Source: Sphagnum magellanicum
Taxonomy: Eukaryota; Streptophyta; Sphagnopsida; Sphagnales; Sphagnaceae
NCBI GenBank assembly: GCA_021904315.1
Contig: CM038923.1
Span: forward strand, 12,530,038 to 12,594,037
Reading direction: 5' to 3'
DNA: 64,000 bases
Each line of letters opens with the position of its first letter. Position 1 is the stretch's first letter. A program made the position numbers and the translations under genes. Positions 1-13,471 of this stretch are shown here, in pieces. Below the pieces are notes generated by a model. The model was not told the DNA's origin, did no database searches, and saw nothing but the letters and a program-made list of their open reading frames with translations.

Positions 1-3000
1 TCATGCATGCCCATGCCCTTCCTTCTTCTTCTCTGACCCTCCTCATCAATGTATTTTCTTTTTTTTATAAATAAAATATTATAAAATTATTATTTATTAT
101 TTTTATTTATTTATTTTAAAGAAATTTTATTTGATATTGAAATTTTGGCGAAACTCAACAATAAAATTAGCAAACTTAGTCAAATTTTACACTAGGGGAA
201 AAAAAAATTGAAGTTAGTTTAGCCTAAACATTTCACAATTTCTTCTTTGAGTGGAAAGAAATGGCGAAAGTAAATTCAGCCCCCAAAAAAACAACTGCTC
301 CTCATCAATAAGCAGCCATGTTCTTTTTGGAATTTTTTGTTAATTATAGCCAAAGTGGTGATTGTCTACAGGATGTTGTAGAAAAAATGGCTATTATCCC
401 TGGGAAAAAAAAAATTAGGCAAAATCTGGCTAGAAATAAAATATTAACTACACATCGTTATTTTTCTTTATATTTTTTTATGGCTACAAACACTGAAAAC
501 CAAATAAAGAAATGTAGTGATTTTTATGAATTTTTTTCCCTCACTTGTGGGGGGGGGTTTCAAGCCTGGAAAATCATTTCATTTTTTTAATTTTTTTTAA
601 AAACATTTGGCAAAAAAATTCCAATAGAAAAGGTCTTGGAAGCTAAGCAACCTTTATTTTTAACAGGCGAAATTTCGCCAAATTGCATAATTAAAATTTC
701 AAAAATTGAACATGAATAGATTTTGGAGGTTTTCAAAAAGCCAGAAATAAGTTTTAAATGAATAAAAAATCGCTAGATTTCTATATTTGGTTTTTGAGTG
801 TGTAGCCAAAAATAGAGAAGGATGACTAAAGATTTGTACTTAATATATATATAGATTTTGGCTAAATTTTTTTATAAAAATCCTAATAAAAAACTAAAAG
901 TATATAAGTGATAAAAATTTCTTGGAAAGGGCGTTTTTGAACTTTGAAGTCTAGCTAGTTGTCAGAGAGAGTAGTGTGCCATTTTTATTTTTATTTTAAA
1001 TTTGTTTTCTGGTTGGGGGAGGGGTGGTGATTTCTGCTTGATTTGCTTACCATGCATTTTTTTAAAAATAAAACCTCCCAAGTAATTCATGCCTTGGGGG
1101 TTAAGGTGGAACTTGGTCCACCATTTTTCCTAAAAAGCTAAAAGGGAACAGACACCAAGATTAGGTTAGATCCCGAACCCCAGCCAAAATAGGTAAGAAG
1201 GTGTTCTTACGAAGGGCTATTAGTCCAGTCTTAAAATAATAATGGTAGCCAATATTAGGAATAGAATTTTTTATTTGCAACCAAATAGAAGTGCAGATAT
1301 CAAGTTACACATTAAGTTACAAATTCAATTAAGTGAAATTTGAAATTTGAAGCTTTGTCTAAAGGGTAGAGTCATTCATTATGTGATGCTTGTTAACTCA
1401 TTGTTCTGATTAGTATTTCCCTTGTACCAGTTTTACTCGGTACATGATTCGGGCTTTGCAATTAGTAGTCAATTTCAATCACCACTTCTCTTGAAAACTG
1501 CTGCCAGGCGGATCCCTCAAGGCAAATTCATGACATTTCATTATGCATCATGATGATACCATTTCAAGTTTCAACATGATAAAGTCCTTCACTTGTAAAG
1601 TGGCTCAGAGAAAGTTCTTAAATGTATTTGCACCAAATAGAGTTGTACGCGAAGTCACTCTGACTTTTCACCCTGTCTTTGGGCCTCCTTTCACCCTCTA
1701 TCCCGTCTTTCAGTGTATCTGCAAAGTCAGGAAATTTTGTTATATCTCAATATGAAATGATTAAAACTCAGCATCTAATGCACAAGGTTTGAGACTAATT
1801 ATAGTAGTTAGTAGTATAGGTAGGAGTGGCCAAAATATATGTACCAGCAGGTGCTCAGGGAAAAGAAAGACAGGATAAAACTCAGTTTATCACCAAAATT
1901 GATGGTTTTTTTGAGCTTTGCTCGTTTTTAAAAAAAATTTGAATCTCAATATTGATTTTATTTTTTTTAGGTTTTTTTAATTTTATGTTACAGATGTTGA
2001 AGTTATGGAGTTCATTTATTTGAATGATCACTCATGATTTAAGATTAATTTGTATTTAATTTTTAATTTAATTTTGATTCGTATTTAATTTATTTTTAAT
2101 TGGTTTATATTTTATTTTTATTTGGTTTTTCATTATATTTTAATTCATTTTTAATAAACTTTAGTTAATTTTCAGTTGATCTCTCATTAAGTTTTAGTTA
2201 ATTTTTAATTAATTCATAGTTGACTATCGATTAGGTAATAAATTTTTTTAGTCGATGTACACATCAAAACTCCTTTGAAAATTTTCTTAAATTAAGTCCT
2301 CAATGAAATATAAATAGAAGTATGACTTTTTATTTTCTTCGATTTGTTTAACATTAGTTTTAAACACAATCTTATATCATAATCTTGTCATGTTCATGTT
2401 TGAACATGTTAACATAATAAAAATTCATTTTCACTTTTGTCTTGCATATCTCATGTTTTTTTTTTTTTAATTATGTTTTTTTTTTGAATCACATAATCTT
2501 GTTTTATTTTTTCTTTAAAAATTAAATTTAAATCTTTCTTTAACTTCTATAAAAAGATTTGGGTATAGACTTTTTTGTTTTGATTCTTTGTCCTTAACAT
2601 TTATTTATTTTTAGTTACAAATTAAATTCAAAACCTCAAGTAAAGTAACAAAAGTTTTTATGATTTTCAATTTTTATTACATCCTACTATATTATATACC
2701 TTCATAAACCATAGTTTGACCTTAAGTTCCATGAACAAGGATGTTTGAGAACCATTTCCCTTTGCATAATGGTGAGTACTACCTCCAAGTTTCACCACTA
2801 AGTTGTATGTAACTTTGTAATGTTCTTTTTTCCAAAAGTCACCCATTCCTAAACTCTTTTCAGCCTAGGGTTTTTTTTTTCAAAATTCAATTGTGGTCCC
2901 ATGTTTTCACCTTACCTAGGCCAAATTCATTCATCCTTCTAAAAACAAATTTGTTGTGATTATACATTATACTTAGTTTTCAATTTTGGCCGAGTTAAAT

Positions 3001-6000
3001 TACAAATCTATTTGTTTTGTTACCATAAGTAAAAATATTTAAGGCCGTCTTTACAATAGAGCTTATGACCATCAAAACTAAAAATCTCTAATTCAAGGAA
3101 AAAACATGTCAATGTCACTTTATAGAAAGGTTGAAAGTTTAAGGGATCAAGGAAATGTGAATGGATGAAAAATAAACATTAAATACACTTTAGATAATGT
3201 TTGGTGATTTAATGAACTTCATGCCAAGCTCATCTACAATAGGTGGGCTTAGCATGAAGTTAGACCATGAGCTCAAAATTATGTGATTGGTTTGAATTTT
3301 TTTATTATTTATTTTTAATTTAAAATGAAGTTTTCTTGACAAATTTTGAGTCAAAATATGTGTTTGTACATTACCCAATTCTTCGTGGTTCATGTCTATG
3401 CAATTTATTTATTGAATATGATTTTGATTTTTTTGAAAAATATAGTTATGGTTATGGTTATGTGAACATAATTTATTCCAAAGTTGCGAAGGGACTTGAA
3501 AGAAATAACATTTTATTATATGGAACTAAAATATGAAAAGATTGTGCTTTCAAATTCAAAGGGCAAACAAATTTGGCAACCTAAGAATGTATAAGTAGAT
3601 AGTCTTTTATGAATGCCTTGTCCTATGCCCTTTGAAACCCCTTATGAAAATGAAGCAAATGAGAAAAGAACAAATAAAAGCAAAGTAATGAAAAAAAAAA
3701 AGATTCCCTATACTAATAATGTTTTAAATTGTGTAAATAATCAAACTAAAAATAAAAATTTACATGAAATAAAATGTTACTCATTTTATTTCTTTCTTAT
3801 AATATGTTAAGGTACGTATCAAAGTTTTTTTATTACTTTACATTACAGTTTACAACCAATGCTCCCACATAAATAATTTTTGAATTTTCATGGGATAGCC
3901 TTTGGATGTGTTTTGGCATCTCTCAATATTTCCATAGTCATGGACTCTCACCATAGTTAAAGGGGCCTAATTTAGTTTCAATTTTAATATACATGAATTC
4001 TAACTCCTTTGGCAAGGACTAGGAAATAGGTTGTTTTGATGTTATCCTAAATTCAACATGTGACAAATAGATGGTGGGTTTTCCCAATGTTCAATCCCTT
4101 TTTAAATTAGAATTTTTCATTACTTTTGCAATTAGTTGTATTCATCTACCATGATTGATTTTTATTGTGTTATCCAAATGTGAAGATTGTTTGAAAAATG
4201 GGCGTTTATGTTTTTTCAACCATATTTATGATGCAAGTAGGAACATTCATGACAAAAAGAAACATGTTCATTTGTTTAATTTTGTGCACTTTAGGTGGGT
4301 GAAAATATTGAATGGAAATTTGCACCATTGTTGGGTGGGTGTGAGGTTTGACACCAAATATTCATTGAGTTTTTTATTAGGTATATATATTATTTGAAGG
4401 TGAAATTGACACAAACCAAAGACCAAGTGTTTCAATTTTTGTAGACTTGCCCCTTCCACACTACCATCTTAAATAATTGTAAATACAATCGACTTTTCAT
4501 AAAATATACATGACTATTTGATAAACAGCTAGATTGATTTCCATGTTCATACGTAGTGGGGGTGGGTACTAAACTTAGGGTTTACAAAATGAAAAACATT
4601 TTAGAATATTTTAATTTGAAATGGCTAGAGCTTGTAGCCCTTTATCTTTTCCTTGAGGGTGGTTATCTAGAAGTGGACATATTGTCACAACCATGCAATA
4701 AAGTTTTGATAGCTCAATGATGTTAGATATGATAAGAGATCATTAAAGGCTATGGAAATTGTAAATGACATTGGAGTTGAAAAAGGTGAATTTTTGAGTT
4801 TTCACTTGTCTTGCATTTGGGTGTGAGCTTGTTAAAACACTACAAGTTGAACTTTTTTTTCAACTTTGTGTGTGTTTTAATTGTTGACTTTGTGCATTCT
4901 TTCCCTTTTCAAGGTCATCAAAAGCTTTCAAACTCTCCATTAGTTTGTTGAAAACCTTTACTTTCAAGTTTTAAGGTTGCTCAAAGATTTTATGCACATG
5001 TGTTTTACACATCAAGTGTGTGCATTCATTTACACTTTGTAATTTCTTCCTTTTTCACAAGGTTTCAAGCTTGCCAAGATAAAATTTAAATGCTTTGTTT
5101 GCTATGTTGCACTATTGTTTTGTCTTAATGTCTTGTGTATGTTGTGCAACTTAGGATTAGTGTTTTTAATCTGTCTTTTAAGGGATTTCAATTTTGAACA
5201 AGTTGATTTTTTTGTCCTTCTTATGTCATGTGTTTTGTTTTTGTCCATCTTCTATTTCCAATTCTATTCAATTTTTTGCACTAGGTTTCAATTTGTTGTA
5301 TGTTGTTTTTATGCCATGGATACATGGGATTCTCATTTTCAAGGTTGCAAGTTTGTTTATTTGTGTTTAATCTTTAGTCTTATATGTGTTTTTTGTTTGT
5401 CAAGTTGGTTTTTAGTCTTCAAATGGATCATATCCTTGTCATAGATCAATCCATATTCAACTTTATAAACACTCACATTGTATGTGAGAAATTCTTGTTG
5501 CAATTGTATTTTTAGTTGTTATTTTATTTTTATTTAATGTTTAAGGTATGTGAATGGAACATTGTGTGAGAATTTTTGGTTTAATTTTATATCGTTAATT
5601 GTTATTTCTTGTTGTTTCAATGTGTGAGAGATGTGAGTTTGGGAATGGAATTTGAAACTTGGAACGTGGAAAGGAAGGGTTTAACATATTGTTAAAAGCC
5701 AATATTGACAAAATAACATTTTTTATTGATTAGATTGTTACTTTTCATTTGTGTTAAGTTTGGAATAGGTTGAAACATTTGATGTCTAGATTTTGAAATT
5801 GCATCATGATTGCAATTTTATTTGAATAATTTTGTTAGTAGTTAGATTTACAAGTTTTTTTGTTTTGGGTGTTGTGTTTTGTGCTTTCAATTGTAGGAGT
5901 CAATGTTTTTTGAAACTTGTGTTTTTAGTTTAACAAGGTATTTCTCAAAGAACCTACCATCACATTTTGTATCTTATAATACCTTTACCATTCCAATAGT

Positions 6001-6179
6001 AATCACATTATATTTAGAATTTAATAAATACCTATTAAAATGTTTTAAAAATTTTAAATTAATTTAAATCAACCTATTTTTCAAAACTTTGATATGCACT
6101 ATTTTAAAAGATTGTAATTTTAATTTTGTCATTGACATACAATTTCATGTTTAATGTTTTCAAAATTGTAATTACCACC
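1..6179. other. AT-rich intergenic DNA without recognised genes
   Basis: No open frame here resembles a known protein; the frames present are short and rich in F, L, I and N, as expected by chance in AT-rich DNA. The stretch holds homopolymer A and T runs, a short palindrome ggcgaaatttcgcc near 667-680, and a degenerate TTTTAATT-type low-complexity tract at about 2035-2230. I see no RNA gene and no transposase. Confidence 0.6.
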
Positions 6180-6570
6180 TTGAACGACCTCTTGCCACCC
6201 TTGAAGATCCTCAATTCCAGCCTATTTTAAACATCAAAAAAAATTTACATCACCCCCCAAAAAAAACCCTATTTCAGACTCAAAAAAATCTTACTTCGGA
6301 CATTTGAAAAAAAACCTTCCTTCAACCTTAAAAAAAACTTGTTTCAGAGATTAGAAACCCTATTTCAGACCTCCCAAAAAAAAATTCCCCATGAAACCTT
6401 ATTTGTTTTAGCTCAAAAAATCCTTGTTTCAAATATTTTAAAAAACCCATTTCAGACCTCCTAAAAAATCATAATCTAACCCCAATAAAATCTTATTTCA
6501 GACCTAAAAACACCCTATTTCAAACCCCAAAAAACCCTAATCCAATCCTCCCAAAAACCTTATTTCAGAT
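6180..6570. repeat. Degenerate tandem array with a cctatttcagac core
   Basis: The motif cctatttcagac followed by an A-rich spacer recurs with variation through this stretch (for example near 6268, 6357, 6447, 6492 and 6552), at irregular spacing of roughly 30-60 bases. It is very C- and A-rich on this strand and G-depleted. No coding function is evident. It ends about 280 bases before the GC-richer island. Confidence 0.6.
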
Positions 6571-6781
6571 CCCTTGAAATTGTGCTTTGTTTTGTTTCTT
6601 GAGTGTGAAATTTTCAAACGAAACTTGAAGTGCTTCAATTTGGTACCTCAATGCTCCCTTTGTTTTTTTCAAACACAAAAGCTTGAAGAAATAAGAAATA
6701 CAAAATAAAGTCACAAACAAGCTTGAGCATCTCTTAAAGACCAAAAAAAACTCCTTAAACCCAGCAATCTTTCCCTTGGGG

Positions 6782-6798
6782 ATTGCAGCAAATCCTTA
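6782..6798. promoter_or_regulatory. Telo-box-like motif (AAACCCTAA)
   Basis: AAACCCTAA lies about 55 bases upstream of a small ATG frame at 6849. In plants this motif occurs in promoters and leaders of growth-related genes. Here it is only suggestive, because no gene downstream is recognised; a further short run of the reverse motif lies near 6935-6950. Confidence 0.3.
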
Positions 6799-6848
6799 AA
6801 CCCTAAAACCCTTTACCCAGCAAATTTTCTCTTTGTGCAGCTCATGCA

Positions 6849-6938
6849 ATGGCTTTCCTCGCTTGGCCCCAAAACACTTGTACACAATTATGGCAGCACA
6901 TGGAAAAATATGCAATGGTTCTTGGTACTGTCTTTTAG
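6849..6938 (+). other. Short ATG frame at the edge of the GC-richer island; possible leader ORF
   Basis: A 29-codon ATG frame rich in W, Q, C and M begins just after a telo-box-like motif and ends at a TAG inside a telomere-like motif. A possible splice donor (G|GTACTG) sits near its end. It could be an upstream ORF or the first exon of a gene in 6.85-9.8 kb, or chance. I do not recognise the protein. Confidence 0.2.
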
Positions 6939-8336
6939 GGTTTAGGGTTTAAGGTGCATAGCATGAACATGAACACCTTAGATTGTCTCATGTTTTCTGT
7001 TTAGGTTTCAGGCTGTTTCATCTTAAGATGACAAACTAGCAGCAAATGAGGGAGCTGCATGGTGCTTGAAACTGGAAGGCACATCTCCAGGGCTGTTCAC
7101 CCAGTCTTTCTACCCACCTATGCCCCAAGCTGCATGGGGAAAAAAGGTCCTTGCTGCCATTGTAACATCTCCAGTGTGTCTCTAGTTGCCTTTCTGTCTT
7201 ATATGCTGTTGGTTTGCTAAGCAGGCCGTTCTCAAAAGCTGGTAAGTGCATTGCCCTGTTCAGTTTGTAGACCCTGAGCAGAAAGAGTTTCAGAAAGAGC
7301 TTGTGTTCTTTCAAGAGAGAGAGAGAGCAAAGAATGCAGTGAATTGTGTCTTGAGATAGAAAAAGAGTAAAGCTCTTTATGTGTTCCTGGTTGTACTAAC
7401 TAATGTCAGGTGAAAATTGCAGCAGCTCCATTATGGTGAAACAGACCTCCAGAAAGCCTGTTCTGTGCAATGCCTGGCGTTCATTTGGTAGAAAGGGTGC
7501 TCACAAACACTTCTGAGAGCCACTGCATTCCCATAAATGCAAGGAGCCTTGTGGGTCTCATAAGCGCTGGGCACCATTGAAGAGGAAGGAGTCTGGCATG
7601 AGGTTAGATTCAGGGTTGGAAGTTGGAAGTTGGTCTGAGTCTGCATCGCTTGACACAGGAACATACAGGCTCAAAGAGGTTTGATGCTCTGAATCAGGAG
7701 GAAGAGGCAAGCTGTAGTGGCCTGTTGATGCAGCTACCTAATGGTGCGGCGAAGAATCTTCTAGTCCAAGGAAAGGGAGAGGTCAAGCAGATCACAGGAA
7801 GATGGAGAGAGGAAGCTGCTTGCTTGTGCACCAAAACCTAATTTTTAACTGTAAGCACTCTTACTTTTGAGGCTTCCTTTGCCATCTTCTTCCAACAAAG
7901 GGATGTGGTCCATGTCCCACCTGTCTTGCTATTTTCTGTTCTTCTGATTCTTAAATGATGGTCTTATGCTTCCACTATACTGTACCAAACTATAGCTTTT
8001 AGAATGTGGACTTGTGCACGGAGAATATTTTCCATACAAAAGGTGGGATATTCTTCAGAGTTGCCAATCCCCTGGCCCATCTGGAAATGAAGGTAGGTAA
8101 CATTATGCCAGTTTGCAACATGACTATTGTGTCAAATGTTGGAATCCTTCTAGTTATGTCCTCATGCTGGTAATGATATTTTGGCACAACAAGACATTTA
8201 CTAATGGCATCATGTTTTGTGTGGTAGCATTAATGGCTGTTGGTTGATGAGTCGGCAATAACTTGTGACAGGACATTGTCAATTTTGACACTTTCACAGG
8301 ACTCATCTTCTGTAAAGATGGACCGATATTCTTCAC

Positions 8337-8798
8337 GTGGGCTGTGCAAATCAAATAAAGCAGCAAGGAAAATATGAACGGGTTTGGACTCCCAGTATCT
8401 TCTACTGGCTCAGCAGGTTTCAAGTGCTCTTTCCCACTCAGACTTGGGGAGGCTCAGAGGAAGAGCTAGTTTCACATGCTGGAAGTCAGAAGTATAATGG
8501 ATTTGCTGGCAATCTGTCACCTCTTTCTATTCATGGTACATAGGCATATGAAGGGTTTGCAATTGGGAAACTTCCAGAGTGTATAAATATGTCCACACCA
8601 GATATTGGGTGCTCATCCACCAATGGAGGTGTTCAGCTTAATGTAGGGGCAACCTGCTTTATCAGTGACAGTCTGCTACTTGCTGACCATGGATGTGGTG
8701 AAGGTTCAATTGCAGTGGAAAATTTACTGGATATTCAAGTTCTTCCAGGTCAGACAGCACAGAGCCTGACCTCCTGTTTCATATTTTGTCCAATTTGA
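8337..8798 (+). pseudogene. Unrecognised open stretch broken by one TAG
   Basis: A single reading frame runs about 154 codons with one in-frame TAG at 8541-8543; read through, the frame stays open to the TGA at 8796. The composition (SEEELVSHAG, IGKLPECINM) looks more protein-like than the surrounding AT-rich frames. The TAG could be a C-to-T change from CAG, or lie in an unspliced or unannotated intron, but the obvious GT-AG pair around it would be only 18 bases, too short for a plant intron. I recognise no family. A decayed gene, part of a longer unrecognised gene, and chance are all possible. Confidence 0.3.
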
Positions 8799-10730
8799 TG
8801 TTTCAACAAGCAAAGCTTCTTCATCAACCTACTTGCAAGGAGGAAATGAACTCCACTCAGGTTACCCACTTTTACATTTATAAATCAGTGGGTCTTATTG
8901 AGCTTACCTGTCCATTGAGACCTTATCTTTGGAAGTTCTCCCAGATTGTGAGATAAGATTCGTGAATCTCTTTGGGAGATCAGTACTCTGGGCCTGGATC
9001 AAACAATGGTACTGATGCACTGACTAACTCAATTTGTCACATACAAAAAGAAATGTAAATTCAGGTTGAATCTAGCACATAGTAAAACTATGAAATGCAA
9101 AGGCTTGCAGGGTGTATGTTGACAAGTGCCAGGTTGGTTGCACAGGTTGAGAGTGAAAGCCTCATAATGAGCAATACCTAGCACATGGACAGCTACCCCT
9201 CAGATTGGGGATGTCTTCTACAATCCACCCTCTGCTGTTGCAGGGCGTGCTCTTGCTAATGGCACTGTCCTGAATCCAGGACTTCTACTGTGAGAGAAGG
9301 TGAATATGAGAGAATGTGGCTGCAAAAAAGGTCAAGAGCCTACTGCCCAGGCCTTCTTTTGCTTCTTCTTGTGCTGACTATAATCTTCAGAGTATTTTTT
9401 TCATGAATTTAATAGTAGATTCAGTTTCAATAGAGGCTACAAACATCCAAAGCACACACCAAATCTTTTTCCAGGAAAGAACTCAAAATTTAATCTTGTA
9501 TTATGTTTCATGATACCATTACTTTCATGATAGTCCACTTGTAAAATGGTTTTGAAAAATGTGAATTTCAACCACATGACACTCTGCTTGAGACTTGTGT
9601 ATGCATCTATTCTGATTTTGTATCTGGTAATTTATGATGCTGGTTCAATGTGAAGGATTTTATGAATCTTAAAAGTCTATACAAGTCTGTCTTCGGACCT
9701 CAGTCAATCATGGATTGGTATAGGGCCCAGTACATAGAATTCACCAAGGTTCACCAAGTAAAACAAATGGTTGAGAGCATCAATCTCCCAGACTAAAGAT
9801 ACAGCTTGAAATATACTATCTGCCAACACTAAGAATATGGCAATCTTGTTACAACAATGTTGAGAGTTAGACTAGCAGTTGTGAACTTTCCAGTTATTAC
9901 AAACCCATGACAAAAGCAAAGCCAGGTTTCTACAAAGGATGTGACATAGGAAAACCAATGGGAAATGAGTGCAGATGAGAATGAAGTGGCAACCTTTGTT
10001 CTTCATATCTAAGGATCAAGATCCTACTCATTCGTGCAAAGAAAGAACAGTGGGCCCTTATGAAATGTAAGAGCCAACCCAGAACCCTAAGATGACCTCG
10101 AGTGTCTGGGAAGGATTATTATGGAGTGAAGACACCCTCCAAACACACTGGGAAGTCTCTCACAGGCCGTTTAGTATGTAATAAAAACACAAAGGAAAAG
10201 TGTTTCCATCCCTAGTGGGTGCACTGATTGATGGCTGTTTGTTTCCCTCTCCTGCACTTCACCAGTCCTTTTTCTACAGTGCTAAACAGTTCCTGCGTAG
10301 GTAGAAAATTTCACAGGAACACAAAGTTGGCTACTTGAAAGTGGGTCAAGTATGTGTCACTCAGATTAATTCCTCATGTAGAAACATCAAGTAGGCTATG
10401 TTCTCATACTTCTGGTTTCAAACATGTCCAAACAGCAAAAGTATATACAAAAGTTTCTGCTGGTTATTATTTAACTGTTTGCAGAGCAGCTATTATAATT
10501 ATCAATACTACACAAATTTGCCCAAGTTGTTCATGATATGCTGACTGCAATTCTTTCTCTGTACATCAAATGCTGAAAAAACGTAGAGAGACACAATTCC
10601 TTCTTCTTCCCACATCATCAAAAAATGCTCAGCAACGACAGTCTTTTTGACTTCCTTGTTTTTCATCATCACTCCACTCAGCCTCCAGAAGAGAAATTCT
10701 CTAGTACAACATACTAGTTATTAGGTCCTC
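8799..10730. other. Intergenic DNA, no recognised gene
   Basis: Base composition stays less AT-rich than in the first 6 kb, but I find no recognisable protein or RNA. The part next to 10731 is downstream of the minus-strand acidic-protein gene and probably includes its 3' untranslated region. Confidence 0.4.
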
Positions 10731-11675
10731 TCACCCTCTATCAGATGGAAGAGTCTCAAAATCCTCCGGGATAGTTTCCTCCTCCTCCCCTGGAAGTGGC
10801 TCATTCTGGGCCATATCTTCTGACCATTCCCCCGCATCACGACTCTCCAATTTTTCTTCAGCTGCAGCAAACGTACCCAATGTCAGAAAACTTGTGAATT
10901 CGAAATCAGCTGATGAGTATCTTCAGACAAATGCATATCGCCAAGCTATGTAAAAAACTTATCTGTCAACAAATTATTCTCAAGGAAGAAAAACTCGCAA
11001 CCAGCAGTATTATAAATCCTCTCAGTTGTTGACGTTGTCTCATAAGCTGGTCCACAACACAGTTCATGGGTCATGTATTTGAGAGTGAAGAATTTTTCAG
11101 TTGTACCTGCAATTTCAGCGTCAGTCAGCTCACGATCATCTTCGCCTACCACTGGCTCTGTTCCCTCTCCTCCTAAGGGGACTTCTTCACCGTCTTTCAC
11201 AACTGGAATTGGCTCGTCTTTCTCCGTGGTTGGATAATCGTACTCAGGCCCAGTCCCTGCTGCATCCACATGCTGCACCAAGCAAAAAAAAACAAGAAAA
11301 CAATACAACATACTGCTGATCTAGCGTCTTTCGGAAAGCTGGTATTCCAAATGCGAGCTCACAAATCAATTTGCTAAATTCTGTGACCCAACAAATGAAA
11401 GGCGGTGTTTCTTCAAAGCGGACCCACATGATAAGAGCATGCGAGAGCATGCAGCTCCTTGAATGACTAAGAAACAGAAAAGCACGTTTGTAAGTCCAAG
11501 ATTGCACATTGTACGATGACAGACAGAACATGGAACGTCATCAAAGATTGATAGATTCAGAAAACAACTCAGCTTGCCATTTTTTCCAATATTGATCAGC
11601 AGCTACAAGCTGGTGCATGAAATTTACCTCGGCGGCAGGAGCTACAGTGCTGATCCCATGACCGCGAGTAGCCAT
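10731..11675 (-). CDS. Small acidic protein of unknown function (three exons)
   Basis: Three exons on the minus strand join in phase: 11675-11628, 11272-11107 and 10861-10731, giving 114 residues. Both introns are GT-AG (donors GAG|GTAAAT and GCAG|GTACAA; acceptors GGTGCAG and GCTGCAG). The ATG at 11675 is preceded directly by an in-frame TAA, which fixes the start. The protein begins MATRGHGISTVAPAAE, then becomes hydrophilic and strongly acidic, with many E and D, several P and G, one run of four E, and the end LPSDRG. There is no membrane segment and no cysteine, so an intrinsically disordered protein is likely. I do not recognise the family; a stress- or seed-type hydrophilic protein is possible but not shown. 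The clean splice phases are the main reason to call it a gene. Confidence 0.65.
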
Positions 11676-11900
11676 TTAGCACTCGATCTACAACAAGTTT
11701 GCGCTGAATCTTGTGATGAATAATATTAATCGCTGAGTTGCAGCAACGAGATGGTATTCAACCACCCGCTTGAATCAAAATCCACAAATGCACCAGAGAC
11801 AAGAGGTAAATGATAGTTTGCAACGATGTTGCAACGATTTTCAAGCACTGTCCACGACGCGAATTGAATGCAAGACGCAACAACTACTATAACAACAAGA

Positions 11901-12229
11901 GGTGTGGCCTTGCTATTTACATTAAAACTTGTATCTTAAGGCAAAAGAAGAATTATGGAAATTCAAATATTTCAGCATGCAAAAATATAATCTTCAAAAA
12001 AATCCTTTAAAAAAAGAAACCAAAATCCTTCAAAATATCTTAACTCTATAACTAATCTCAAAGTTTCAACACAAGCCAAAATATCATCTTTCAAAAATTC
12101 TCACGTAAAAATAGACCTACAGGCCAAAATCCCAATTACCCAAAAATTCTTCACTCTCAAATACATGACCCAAGTAAACCCTATACTCTATAATGAATCT
12201 AAACACAATAATATCCTTGCCTTGGTAGT
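11901..12229 (+). repeat. Dispersed repeat, copy A
   Basis: This segment is homologous, in inverted orientation, to 30837-31119. Shared blocks include ctatttacattaaaa at one end, gcaaaagaagaat, gcaaaaatataatcttcaaa, gccaaaatatcatct, and atctaaacacaat...ccttgccttggtag at the other end. It lies upstream of the acidic-protein gene on the far side of its start. It has no convincing coding frame, so it is probably a non-autonomous mobile element or retrocopy; the class is undetermined. Confidence 0.75.
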
Positions 12230-12230
12230 A

Positions 12231-12270
12231 GGGTTTAGGGTTTAGGGTTTAAACCCTAAACCCTAAACCC
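12231..12270. repeat. Perfect 40-bp palindrome of plant telomere repeats
   Basis: Three GGGTTTA-type units run into three TAAACCC-type units, meeting at the GTTTAAAC centre between 12250 and 12251, to give a perfect 40-base inverted repeat. This is the plant telomere repeat in head-to-head orientation. It directly abuts the end of dispersed repeat copy A. Confidence 0.9.
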
Positions 12271-13471
12271 AAACTATGTACTACTAGTATAATAATATTA
12301 TATAGCTAGTATACCCATAATCACATAATTGTAATTGTTTCATTACTAGGCTTCTTCATGTTAATGTAAGCTTTTTTAGAGGCCCAATGATTCTTTCATT
12401 TTCCTTACAGAAATTAAAACACAGAAAATTCAGTGTGTTTCTTCAGTACCCATTATCAGAGTGTGTGTGTGTGTGTGTTTTTCCTCAAAATTTTCTGACA
12501 TCAATGTGTCAGTAGTAGCTAATGAGCATCCTAAGAGGATTTACTTAGTGAATGGCAACTTGTTCCTATCTAGAACTTTGTCTAAACTCTGTTAAAAACT
12601 GTTAAAAGAAATGCTACCAATTTATCAAAATTTGAGTCCTTAAGTATGGTGAAACTTTTTCATAAATTAAATATTTTATTATATTTTATTATTTTATATT
12701 TTATATTTTAAAAGAAGGAAAAGAAAAGGGGGTGAGAATTTCCAATGTGTGGTAACTTTTGAAGATATATTTTGAACTTTTAAGCTAGAATTCACAGAAC
12801 TGCAAAGGAAGTTATTAGTTCAATAAAAAAATTTATATGCAAGAATCTTGGTTTTCTAATTATGAGTGACAATTAAACCGTGTATTTAATTTAATAGTAT
12901 CTAGAAACTCAATATAATGATTTGAAGGAGGTAAAGTTATTTTCTCATTGTAAAGATTTCAATGATGTGTTTCTAGTCTCTTCATTAAATCCTTGGTGTC
13001 TTATCATCATCCCAATACGGTAAGGATGAATATTGCCCATCCTTCCCTTTTCTCTTTCCTTTAAAATTACATCCATCTATCCCATCCATGCATGATCCAT
13101 TCATGAATAATTTAATCATATATATCATGAAATGGTCTAGTAATTTGACTTAGAGATTTAGGTTAAATTTGGTATTCAAAATTTATATACATTATCAGGT
13201 TAAGGGTTTTTTTTTGGGTCATCAAGTGGCAAAAATTTCACCCCAAAATAATAATAATAATAATAATAATAATAGTGATAATAACACTGAATTTAGGTTC
13301 AATTAAAAATTGGAAAATTTTATGAATTTTCTAATTAATTTTTCTAACACATTTTAATTAAGAATTAACACATACATGTAATACTAAAAACGAGTTGATT
13401 AAGTTTAAGTCGGTTGCTGACTCATTCCATTCTGTGCACACAAGTGGCAAAGCCAGCCACATGCCTAAGTA

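Noticed and set aside
5115..5444. 109-codon frame rich in F, L and C
   Set aside because: Hydrophobic composition is expected from TTT/TTG-rich DNA; no splice structure or family match.
8536..8553. An intron removing the TAG in the 8337-8798 frame
   Set aside because: It would be only 18 bases long, far below the minimum plant intron length.
12181..12280. True chromosome end
   Set aside because: The telomere motifs cover only 40 bases and are flanked by ordinary sequence on both sides.
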